From Xylanimicrobium pachnodae JCM 13526 = NBRC 107786 (lineage in GTDB: Bacteria; Actinomycetota; Actinomycetes; Actinomycetales; Cellulomonadaceae): 64,000 nt of DNA. Each line of letters opens with the position of its first letter. Within the stretch, counting starts at the first letter, position 1. A program made the position numbers and the translations under genes. This document shows, in pieces, positions 10,719 through 19,200 of this stretch. Where the stretch lies: contig BCWJ01000001.1 in NCBI GenBank assembly GCA_001592145.1, forward strand, positions 267,594-331,593. Direction: 5' to 3'. The notes under the pieces are model-generated. The model saw only the letters and a list, made by a program, of their open reading frames with translations, made no database searches and was not told the origin of the DNA.

Positions 10719-11804
10719 ATGTCCCGTCACCCGGACCACCTGATTCTCGGCATCGACCTCACCTCCGCCGGTGCCCATCTGCTGCGGACGCGAGGAACCC
10801 CCGTGGCGCGGCCCTTCGACGCCGAGCGGTTCGTGCGGCTGGTGCGGACCGCCGACCGGGCGCTGCTCGACCTCGCCGTGCTCGACGAGTCGTTCTTGCT
10901 CCACCCCAGCCGCTGGCGGGCGGCCGGTCGGCTCGACGCCGCTGTGGCCGCGGCACGCGTGGCACCGCTGACCGAGGGGATCGGCCTCGTCGCCGCCCTG
11001 GACACGATGCACCTGGAGGCGTCGCGGGTCGCCGCCGCGATCGCCTCGGTCGACCACGCGAGCGGTGGCCGCTCCGGCTGGCAGGTGGGCTGCCCGCCGG
11101 GGGTCGAACCGACCGACGCGCGGTGGCCCGCCCAGGCCGCGGCCGGCGTCCACCGCGTCGGTAGCGAGTGGGACCTCGCCCGCGGGGTCGACGACGGTTC
11201 CACGGGGGCTGACGGCCTGCGCAGCGTGGACCACGACGGCGTCCGGTTCGCGGTGCGCCCCGGCGGTGCCGGGCGCGTCCCGCTGCCGCAGGGCCGGCCG
11301 CCCGTGGTGATGCGCGTCCGGACCGAGGCGTGCGCCGTCGCCGCCGCCACGGCCGCCGACGTCGTCCGGCTCGTTGCGCCCGACCTGGACCGGGCCCGCG
11401 CCCTGCGCGCGGCCGTGCACGACGCCGCGATCGACGTCGGGCGTCCGCCTGCGGAGCTGCGCTTCCTGGCGGAGGCGTACGTGGTGCTCGCCGGCGACGG
11501 CGAGAGCGCCCGCGCCCGGCTGGACCTCGTGGAGGCGCTGGACGGACCCGGGGTGGGCGGAGGGGCGCTCGTCGTCGCCGGGACCCCGGACCGGTTCGCG
11601 CAGGTGGTCACGGACTGGGCCGACGTCGGGGTGGCCGACGGGTTCCTGCTGCACCCCGCGGCCCTCGACGCGGACCTGGACGCCGTCGCGACCGGTCTGG
11701 TCCCGGCGCTCCAGGCGCGCGGCCGGTTCCCCCGCACCCGGCGGGGATCCACGCTGCGCGAGGCTCTGGGCCTCGCCGCGGCGGCCGAGCTCGTCACCAC
11801 CTGA
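10719..11804 (+). CDS. LLM-class (luciferase-like) flavin-dependent oxidoreductase
   Basis: A 361-residue bacterial-luciferase-fold protein. It shows the barrel N-terminus LILGIDLTSAGAHLL, the segment EGIGLVAALDTMHLEASRVAAAIASVDHASGGRSGWQVG split as in monooxygenases of this family, and a C-terminal GTPDRFAQVVTDWADVGVADGFLL. Such enzymes use FMNH2 and oxygen; several desulfonate organosulfur compounds. The SAM-IV riboswitch upstream strongly suggests a role in sulfur supply, such as sulfonate or sulfone use, but no reductase or transporter gene is adjacent. The ATG at 10719 has GAAGGGAG 7 nt upstream. Confidence 0.82.
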   Translation: MSRHPDHLILGIDLTSAGAHLLRTRGTPVARPFDAERFVRLVRTADRALLDLAVLDESFLLHPSRWRAAGRLDAAVAAARVAPLTEGIGLVAALDTMHLEASRVAAAIASVDHASGGRSGWQVGCPPGVEPTDARWPAQAAAGVHRVGSEWDLARGVDDGSTGADGLRSVDHDGVRFAVRPGGAGRVPLPQGRPPVVMRVRTEACAVAAATAADVVRLVAPDLDRARALRAAVHDAAIDVGRPPAELRFLAEAYVVLAGDGESARARLDLVEALDGPGVGGGALVVAGTPDRFAQVVTDWADVGVADGFLLHPAALDADLDAVATGLVPALQARGRFPRTRRGSTLREALGLAAAAELVTT

Positions 11805-11825
11805 CGCTCCGTTAGGGTCGGCCCC

Positions 11826-12347
11826 ATGGCGACGATCCTTCCCTTCGACGGTCACGAACCCGAGATCGACCCGACGGCGTGGCTCGCGCCCACGGCCACG
11901 GTGATCGGCCGCGTGCGCATCGGCGCGCGGGCGAGCGTCTGGTACGGCGCCGTGCTGCGCGGCGACATGGACGAGATCGTGCTGGGGGAGGGCAGCAACC
12001 TCCAGGACGGCGTCGTGGTGCACACCGACACGGGCGTGCCCGCACGCATCGGCACGAACGTGGGCGTGGGGCACGGCGCGATCGTGCACGGCGCCACCGT
12101 GGGCGACGGCGCCCTGGTGGGTATGGGCGCCACGCTCCTCAACAGGGCGGTGATCGGGGCGGGCGCGTTCGTCGCCGCCGGGGCGCTCGTGCGCGAGGGC
12201 CAGGAGGTCGCGGCGAACCACCTCGTGGCCGGGGTGCCCGCCAAGGACCGCGGCGAGCTCGACGCCGCCGCGGCCGAGCGGGTGCGGCGCAACGCGTTCG
12301 AGTACCAGGAGCTCGCGCAGAAGCACCGCGCCGCCGTCGGCGACTGA
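11826..12347 (+). CDS. gamma carbonic anhydrase family protein
   Basis: A 173-residue left-handed beta-helix protein of hexapeptide repeats (for example VIGRVRIGARASVWYGAVLR). Candidate zinc-ligand histidines are in VVVHTDTG and VGHGAIVHG, in the spacing of gamma carbonic anhydrases and their paralogues. It would trimerise and either hydrate carbon dioxide or bind a metal without activity; many members are uncharacterised. The gene starts 21 bp after the flavoenzyme gene on the same strand and could be read through from it. Confidence 0.85.
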   Translation: MATILPFDGHEPEIDPTAWLAPTATVIGRVRIGARASVWYGAVLRGDMDEIVLGEGSNLQDGVVVHTDTGVPARIGTNVGVGHGAIVHGATVGDGALVGMGATLLNRAVIGAGAFVAAGALVREGQEVAANHLVAGVPAKDRGELDAAAAERVRRNAFEYQELAQKHRAAVGD

Positions 12348-12357
12348 GGCCCGCGGC

Positions 12358-13056
12358 TCAGGCGGGTGGCGCCTGGATCGTGCCGAAGGTGACCTCGCGG
12401 CGCACGCGGAAGCCGAGGCGTTCGTAGAGCGCGCGTGCCGGACTGCCCGCGGCGGTGTGCAGGTAGGCGTGGTCGCCGCGCTGCCGGATGTGGTGCGCGA
12501 CGTCGAGGACGAGGCGGGCGGCGAGGCCCTGCCCGCGGTGGGCGGCGTCGGTGGCGACGGCGCTGATCTCGGTCCAGCCGGGCGGGCGCATGCGTTCCCC
12601 GGCCATGGCGACCAGCACGCCGTCGCGCCGGATGCCCACGTAGCGGCCCATGAGGTAGGTGCGGGGCAGGAACGGCCCGGGCTGGTTGCGCTCGATGAGG
12701 TCGAGCATCTCGGGCACGTCGTCGGCGCCGAGCTCGACGGCCTCGTCGTCGGGCGCGGCGGCGACGTCGGGCGTCTCGACGTACTGGACGCCGTCGAGCG
12801 TGAAGGTGGTCTGCCAGCCGGGCGGCAGGGCGACGTCGGGCGGGTTGAGCGTGAACTCGCCGCCGGGGCCCACCAGGGTCACGATGTGCGACCACACGGC
12901 GGGGTCGTGCCAGTCGCGGGCGGCGGTGAACGAGCAGACGTCGGGCAGGAAGCCGCGCGCGTCGCCGTCCCCGACGGCCAGGTGCGCGAGGGGGCCGGTC
13001 AGGGCGGCCCAGGTGGCGGTGTCGAGAATGGACTCGTCGTGGAGGGTGTCGCGCAC
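12358..13056 (-). CDS. GNAT family N-acetyltransferase
   Basis: A 232-residue GNAT acetyltransferase. The catalytic domain is in the C-terminal half; the acetyl-CoA pyrophosphate loop is AAHRGQGLAARLV (about residues 171-183), followed by GSPARALYERLGFRVRREV. The N-terminal half matches proteins that place a second, decayed acetyltransferase-like domain ahead of the active one. The GTG at 13056 is chosen as the start because nothing better is in frame; no clear ribosome-binding site is visible. Substrate unknown. Confidence 0.8.
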   Translation of the reverse strand: MRDTLHDESILDTATWAALTGPLAHLAVGDGDARGFLPDVCSFTAARDWHDPAVWSHIVTLVGPGGEFTLNPPDVALPPGWQTTFTLDGVQYVETPDVAAAPDDEAVELGADDVPEMLDLIERNQPGPFLPRTYLMGRYVGIRRDGVLVAMAGERMRPPGWTEISAVATDAAHRGQGLAARLVLDVAHHIRQRGDHAYLHTAAGSPARALYERLGFRVRREVTFGTIQAPPA

Positions 13057-13082
13057 CGGCCGATCGTACGGGCCGGTGGGTG

Positions 13083-13985
13083 CTACGGCCCTGCGATGGC
13101 GGGGTCGGCCTGCCAGGGCAGGGTGCCGCGCTGCGCGACCCACAGCCCCATCGCGGTGAGCAGCACCGCGCCGACGACGTTGCCGGCCAGCACGGGCAGC
13201 TGGTTCCACAGCCACCAGTCGCCCAGCGAGACGGGTGCGCCCGTGAGCATGGCGGCGGGGATGACGAACAGGTTGACCACCGCGTGCTCCCACTGCAGGG
13301 CGAAGAACAGCGTGATGGGCATCCAGATCGCGGCGATGCGGGCGCCGGTGGAGCGCGTGGTCATGCCCATGACGGCGCCGAGCGAGACGAGCCAGTTGCA
13401 CAGGACGGCGCGCAGGAACACCAGGGAGATCCCGGCGCCTGCACCGAGCGACTGGTAGCCGTGCGTCTTGTGCAGGGCGAGCTCCCGGACCCAGGTGGCC
13501 AGCGGTGCGTCGAGGTCGTGGCCCATCTGGGTGGCGGTCGCCCAGAACACCAGCGCGAACAGTACGCAGCCGATGACGTGCCCGGCGATGGCGACGCCGA
13601 GGGTGCGGGCGGTGTCGCGCCCGGTGGCCCGCCGCCGCCACCAGGCGAGCGGCACCAGCCCCATGGAGGACGTGACGAGCTCGAGGCCGAGCAGGATGAC
13701 GATGACCAGCGCCATGGGGAACACGAGCGCGCCCAGGAACGGGATGCCCGTCTGGACCACCACCGTGCCGGTGAGCATGACGACGGCGCCGAACACGAAC
13801 GAGGCGAGCACGGCCTGGACGAACACCTGCCGCGAGGTCCGGGCGGCCTTGTACGCACCGGACTCGACCATGCGGTCGACGACGTCGGTGGGGACGCGGT
13901 CCGGGATCACGACGGGGACCCGGTCGGGATGGTCGCGATGCCCGGCGGGGACGGGGCGGGGCGTGGCGAGCGGGGGCTGGGTCAC
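13083..13985 (-). CDS. formate/nitrite transporter (FNT) family channel
   Basis: A 300-residue FocA/NirC-type membrane protein with six predicted helices. Family-like stretches include LGLELVTSSMGLVPLAW, FLRAVLCNWLVSLGAVMGM and WMPITLFFALQWEHAVVNLFVIPAAMLTGA, which carries the usual re-entrant helix. It would pass formate, nitrite or a similar small monoanion. The GTG at 13985 has GAGGA upstream. The N-terminal 50 residues are proline-rich and longer than in FocA. A perfect 15-bp palindrome lies 26 bp upstream of the start (14011-14025). Confidence 0.85.
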   Translation of the reverse strand: MTQPPLATPRPVPAGHRDHPDRVPVVIPDRVPTDVVDRMVESGAYKAARTSRQVFVQAVLASFVFGAVVMLTGTVVVQTGIPFLGALVFPMALVIVILLGLELVTSSMGLVPLAWWRRRATGRDTARTLGVAIAGHVIGCVLFALVFWATATQMGHDLDAPLATWVRELALHKTHGYQSLGAGAGISLVFLRAVLCNWLVSLGAVMGMTTRSTGARIAAIWMPITLFFALQWEHAVVNLFVIPAAMLTGAPVSLGDWWLWNQLPVLAGNVVGAVLLTAMGLWVAQRGTLPWQADPAIAGP

Positions 13986-14010
13986 GAGGTCCTCGGGGCT
14001 GGGTTGCGCG

Positions 14011-14025
14011 TGTGGTATTACCACA
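14011..14025. promoter_or_regulatory. perfect palindrome TGTGGTATTACCACA, likely operator
   Basis: A 15-bp perfect dyad 26 bp upstream of the FNT channel start and about 108 bp upstream of the divergent RNase gene. The TGGTnnnACCA core matches the general form of FadR-subgroup GntR operators. No GntR gene is adjacent, so the regulator is elsewhere. Confidence 0.6.
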
Positions 14026-14133
14026 ATAGGCCCTCGTTGGCCGTTCGTCGCACCCGGCAGCCGCACCCGACAGCGAACGCCGTACCACGCCGCCGCCGTG
14101 CCGTCGGCGCTGGTCGGACCTACTGTCGGGAAC

Positions 14134-15633
14134 GTGCCCACGCGACATCTGAGCCTCGCCTCGATCACCACCGACGAGATCCGCGCCGCTCTGGCAGCGT
14201 TGCGCGCGGAGATCGGCCTGCCCGCGATGTTCCCGCCCGACGTCGTCGAGGAGGCGCGGGCCGCCGCCCAGCGGGACATCACCCGGGACCGCCAGGACCG
14301 CCGCGACCTGGACCTGGTGACCATCGACCCGCCCGGTTCGATGGACCTCGACCAGGCGGTGCACGTGGCGTCGTCGGGCGACGGCTACCTGGTGCGCTAC
14401 GCGATCGCCGACGTCGCAGCGTTCGTGACGCCCGGCAGCGCGCTGGACCGCGAGGTCCACCGGCGCGGCATGACCGTCTACGGCCCCGAGACGCGCACGC
14501 CCCTCCACCCGAAGGCGCTCAGCGAGGGTGCGGCCAGCCTGCTGCCGGGGGAGGACCGGCCCGCGGTCCTGTGGTCGATCGGGCTGGACCCGGACGGCGA
14601 GATCACGTCCGTCTCGGTGGCGCGCGCCCTGGTCCGCTCGCGCGCCCGGCTCACGTACGGCGAGGCGCAGTCCGTGCTCGACGACGGCACCGCGCCCGAG
14701 TCGCTCCAGCTGCTCGCCGACGTCGGGCGGCTGCGTCAGGCCGCCGAGCGGGCGCGCGGCGGCGTGTCCCTGGACGTGCCGGAGCAGGAGATCGTGCGGC
14801 ACGACGACGGCAGCTTCGCGCTGACGTTCCGCCGCACCCTGCCCATCGAGGGCTGGAACGCGCAGATCTCGCTGCTTACCGGTATCGCCGCCGCCCGCCT
14901 CATGCGCGAGGCCGGGGTGGGCATCTTCCGCACCCTGCCACCGGCCGACCCGCGCGACGTGGCCCGCCTGCGCCGCACCGCCGCCGCGCTGGGCATCGAG
15001 TGGCCGGACGAGACCACCTACGCCCAGCTCCTGCCGCACCTCGAGTCGCGCAAACCCGCCCACGCGGCGTTCCTCAGCGAGGCGACCACGCTCTTCCGTG
15101 GCGCCGGGTACTTCGCGTTCGGCGTTCCGGGCGACGACGGCGCAGCGCTCCGGCTGCCGCCGCGCACCGACGCCCCCGGGTCAGGGGACGCGGGCCACGC
15201 CGCCATCGCCGCCGAGTACGCGCACGTGACCGCACCACTGCGCCGGCTCGTGGACCGGTACGGCACGGAGGTGTGCCTGGCGCACGCCGCCGGGCGGGAC
15301 GTGCCGCGCTGGGTGGCCGAGGCCCTGCCCGGCCTGCCCGCCACGATGGCGGCCACCGGCAGGTCCACGGCCGGGTTCGAGCGCGCCTGCGTGGACATCG
15401 TGGAAGCGGCGCTGCTCGGGCCGCGCGTGGGCCAGCAGTTCGCCGCGGTGGTGGTGGACACGGAGGAGCGCAAGGACGGCAACCCACCCACGCGCGGCCA
15501 GGTGGTGCTGCGCAACCCCGCCGTGCGGGCCCGGGTGGACGGCCCGGCGCTCCCGCTGGGTGAGCGCGTGCGCGTGACCCTCACGGAGGCGTCGGTGGAG
15601 CAGCGGCGCGTGCGCTTCACGCTGGCCGACTGA
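14134..15633 (+). CDS. RNB-domain ribonuclease (RNase II/R family)
   Basis: A 499-residue exoribonuclease consisting mainly of the RNB catalytic domain. The metal-binding acidic cluster is IDPPGSMDLDQAVHV (about residues 66-80), and AIADVAAFV and HAAIAAEYAHVTAPLRRLVDRY are further signatures. It would degrade RNA 3' to 5' in the cytoplasm. The N-terminal cold-shock domains of RNase II/R are missing or reduced, as in other short actinobacterial members. The GTG at 14134 lies 7 nt after a TACTGT -10 hexamer, which implies a leaderless mRNA. Confidence 0.88.
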   Translation: MPTRHLSLASITTDEIRAALAALRAEIGLPAMFPPDVVEEARAAAQRDITRDRQDRRDLDLVTIDPPGSMDLDQAVHVASSGDGYLVRYAIADVAAFVTPGSALDREVHRRGMTVYGPETRTPLHPKALSEGAASLLPGEDRPAVLWSIGLDPDGEITSVSVARALVRSRARLTYGEAQSVLDDGTAPESLQLLADVGRLRQAAERARGGVSLDVPEQEIVRHDDGSFALTFRRTLPIEGWNAQISLLTGIAAARLMREAGVGIFRTLPPADPRDVARLRRTAAALGIEWPDETTYAQLLPHLESRKPAHAAFLSEATTLFRGAGYFAFGVPGDDGAALRLPPRTDAPGSGDAGHAAIAAEYAHVTAPLRRLVDRYGTEVCLAHAAGRDVPRWVAEALPGLPATMAATGRSTAGFERACVDIVEAALLGPRVGQQFAAVVVDTEERKDGNPPTRGQVVLRNPAVRARVDGPALPLGERVRVTLTEASVEQRRVRFTLAD

Positions 15634-15681
15634 ACCCGCCAGGGTGCGCGGTTTGGGGGCGAGTGACAGTACGGTCGCTGG

Positions 15682-16053
15682 GTGCCCCCTCGTCGTCGTA
15701 CCGATCCCGCCGTGGGCCGCGCCGCCGTCGCGGCGTGGCTGGGTGGTGCGCCCACGCGCGCGCAGACGACGTCGGCGGTGCGGTTCACCCTGGAGGAGCT
15801 GGCTGACGTCGCGCCGGGCAACGCGGTCGAGGTGCGCGTCCCGCCCGCCGGCGTCGTGCAGGCGGTCGAGGGGCCGCGGCACACGCGCGGCACGCCGCCC
15901 AACGTGGTCGAGACGGACGTCGAGACGTGGCTGGCGCTCGTGACGGGCCGCACCACCTGGGCCGATGCCGTCGACTCGGGGGCGGTGCGCGCCTCGGGCG
16001 AGCGCAGCGACCTCTCGGCGTACCTGCCGCTCCAGGCGGCCCGCCCCCGCTGA
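15682..16053 (+). CDS. sterol carrier family protein (actinobacterial)
   Basis: A 123-residue protein resembling the short conserved actinobacterial 'sterol carrier family' proteins, with [40 protein letters not shown] content and the C-terminal [25 protein letters not shown] boundary. In related genomes such genes often sit near purF, as here (8 kb away). Its ligand and cellular role are not known. The GTG at 15682 is the only plausible start, with TACGGT just upstream (leaderless type). Confidence 0.72.
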   Translation: MPPRRRTDPAVGRAAVAAWLGGAPTRAQTTSAVRFTLEELADVAPGNAVEVRVPPAGVVQAVEGPRHTRGTPPNVVETDVETWLALVTGRTTWADAVDSGAVRASGERSDLSAYLPLQAARPR

Positions 16054-16292
16054 GCCGGGTGGGCCAGCCCCGCTGAGCCAACCCTCCATCGCGCTGCGGT
16101 TCCGGCGAACCGGGCGTACGTTGCCAGCGGACGGTAACCCTCCCCCGTGCTCCGCGAGCACCCGCACCGTTGCGGACGCCGACCTGACGCCGGCGCGTGG
16201 GACGGAGTTCACCGCTGCTTCACCTGTCGCTGCTTGCCTGTGTGCCGGCCGGCGTGTGCTGGTCGGTGTCTTCGACGATGAGGAGTCAGAGA

Positions 16293-19200
16293 GTGACCAC
16301 GTCATTGCCCGCCAGCCGGCTACCGCGGAGCGCCGTCGTCGGCGTGCTGTCCGCAGCCCTGGCCACGTCCACCGGCCTGGCGATGGCGCCACCGGCCGCC
16401 GCCGCCGTCGATCCCGCGTCCGCCGTCGTCATCAACGAGGTCTACGGCGGGGGCGGCAACTCGGGTGCCGCGTTCGACCAGGACTTCGTCGAGCTGTGGA
16501 ACGGCTCCGACGCGCCCGTGGACGTGTCCGGCTGGACGATCCAGTACGCCAGCTCGGCGGGGACGTTCAACAACCGCACGGAGCTGACCGGCGTCGTCCC
16601 CGCGCACGGGTACTACCTGGTGGGGCAGGGGTTCGGGGCCAACCGCGACCTGGCCGACCTGCCCGCCCCCGACGTCACGGGCAGCATCGCGATGTCCGGG
16701 ACGGGCGCCAAGGTCGCCCTGGTCTCCGACGCCGCCGCGATCTCTTGTGCGGGGGCCGCGTGCGCGGCCCTGCCCCAGGTCGTGGACCTGGTGGGGTGGG
16801 GGCCGACGGCGAGCGCCTTCGCGGGGTCGGCCCCGGCCCCGGCGACGACGAACGCCACGTCGGTGACGCGCGACGCGGACCACGCGAACACGGCGGACAA
16901 CGCCGCGGACTTCGCGACGGCCGCCCCGACGCCGTCGAACAGCGGCGGCAGCACGGATCCCACGGACCCGACCGATCCGCCGGTCCCCGGTGAGGACACC
17001 CACACGATCGCCCAGATCCAGGGCACCGGGGCCGCGTCCACGCTGGCGGGCCAGACGGTGACGACGTCGGGCGTGGTCACGGCCGCGTACCCGAGCGGCG
17101 GCTTCAACGGCTTCGTGATCCAGACGCCCGGCACGGGCGGTGCGCTCGACGCGTCGCACACGGCCTCGGACGCCCTGTTCGTGTACTCGGCCGCGACCGC
17201 CGGGTCGGTGCGGGTGGGCCAGACCGTGCAGGTCACGGGCCAGGTCAGCGAGTACCAGGGCCTCACGGAGCTCACGGTCGCCTCCGCGGACGGGTTGCGG
17301 GTGCTGCCCGACGCCGCCCCGGTCACCCCGGCCACCGTCGCGTGGCCCGCCGACGACGCCGCGCGCGAGGCGCTGGAGTCGATGCTCGTGGCCCCGCAGG
17401 GCGACTTCACGGTGACGAACACGTACACCACCAACCGGTACGCGGAGGTGGGCCTGGCCGCCGGGACCACGCCGCTGCGCCAGCCGACCGACGCCGCCGC
17501 GCCCGGCAGCGACGAGGCCGCGGCGGTCGAGGCGGACGACGCGGCCCGCGGCGTCGTGCTCGACGACGGCGCCTCGACCGACTTCCTGACGGCCGCGAAC
17601 AGCTCCCTGACCCCGCCGTACCTGTCCCTGACGGACCCGGTGCGGGTGGGCGCCCCGGTGCACTTCGCCGAACCGGTGATCGTGGACTACCGCAACAACA
17701 CGTGGAAGCTCAACCCGACCCGGCCGCTGGTCGCGGGTGACGGGTTGCCCGTGAGCTTCGACAACACGCGCACGAACGCGCCCGAGGCGGTGGGCGGCGA
17801 CCTGCGCGTCGCCACGTTCAACGTGCTGAACTACTTCACCACCCTGGGCGCGGACGTGGCCGGGTGCACGGCCTACGAGGACCGCGAGGGCAACCCGGTC
17901 GCGGTCGACTCGTGCCCCGGCAACGGCCCGCGCGGAGCCTGGGACTCCGCCAACCTGCAGCGTCAGCAGAGCAAGATCGTCGCGGCGATCAACGCGCTCG
18001 ACGCCGACGTCGTCGGGCTGCTGGAGATCGAGAACTCGGCGGCGCTGGGCGAGCAGGCCGACGAGGCCTTGGCCACCCTGGTCGATGCCCTGAACGACGA
18101 CGCCGGAGCCGGTACCTGGGCGTACGTCCCGTCCTCGGCCGACCTGCCGGACGTGAGCCTGCAGGACGTCATCACGAACGCGATCATCTACCGCCCGGCC
18201 GCCGTGGAGCGGGTGGGCGAGGCGCGGGCGCTGGGCACGCAGTCCGCGGACGGGCAGGCGTTCGCGAACGCGCGCGAGCCGATCGGGCAGGAGTTCGCCC
18301 CGGCCGGCGGCGGCGAGCCGTTCTTCGTGGCGGTCAACCACCTCAAGTCGAAGGGGTCGGCCGGGCCGTGGCCGGGTGACGCGGACGCGGGCGACGGGCA
18401 GGGCTCCTCGACCGAGTCCCGGGTGCGCCAGGCCACCGCGCTGCGCGACTGGGTGGGCGCCGTGACGGAGCCGGACGAGGCCGTGGCGCTCATCGGCGAC
18501 TTCAACTCCTACACGCGCGAGGACCCGCTGCAGGTGCTGTACGACGCCGGGTACACGGACGCCGCCACGCACTTCAGCGGTGACGCCCCGCAGTTCTCGT
18601 ACTCGTACCAGGGCCTGTCCGGCTCGCTCGACCACGTGCTGCTCAACGACGCGGCGCTGACCCGGGCCACGGGCGCGGACGTGTGGGAGATCAACGCCGA
18701 GGAGTCGATCGCGCTCCAGTACAGCCGGTACAACTACTCGGGCACCCTCTTCTACGCGCCCGACGTGTACGCGTCCTCCGACCACGACCCCGTCGTCGTC
18801 GGCCTGGCCGCGGGTGCGCAGACCAACGAGCCGATCGACCTGGACATCGTCAACATCAACGACTTCCACGGCCGCATCGACGCCAACACGGTGGCCTTCG
18901 CGGGCACGGTCGAGCAGCTGCGCGCGCAGAACCCCGACGGGACGGTCTTCGTCTCGGCGGGCGACAACATCGGTGCCTCGCTGTTCGCGTCGGCCCTCCA
19001 GCAGGACCAGCCGACCCTCGACGTGCTCAACGCGCTGGACCTGGCCGCGAGCTCGGTGGGCAACCACGAGTTCGACCAGGGCTTCGCGGACCTCACGGGC
19101 CGCGTCGCCGACGCGGCCGACTTCCCGTACCTGGGCGCCAACGTCTACACCGAGGGGACGACGACGCCGGCCCTGCCCGAGTACGAGGTCGTACCGGTCG

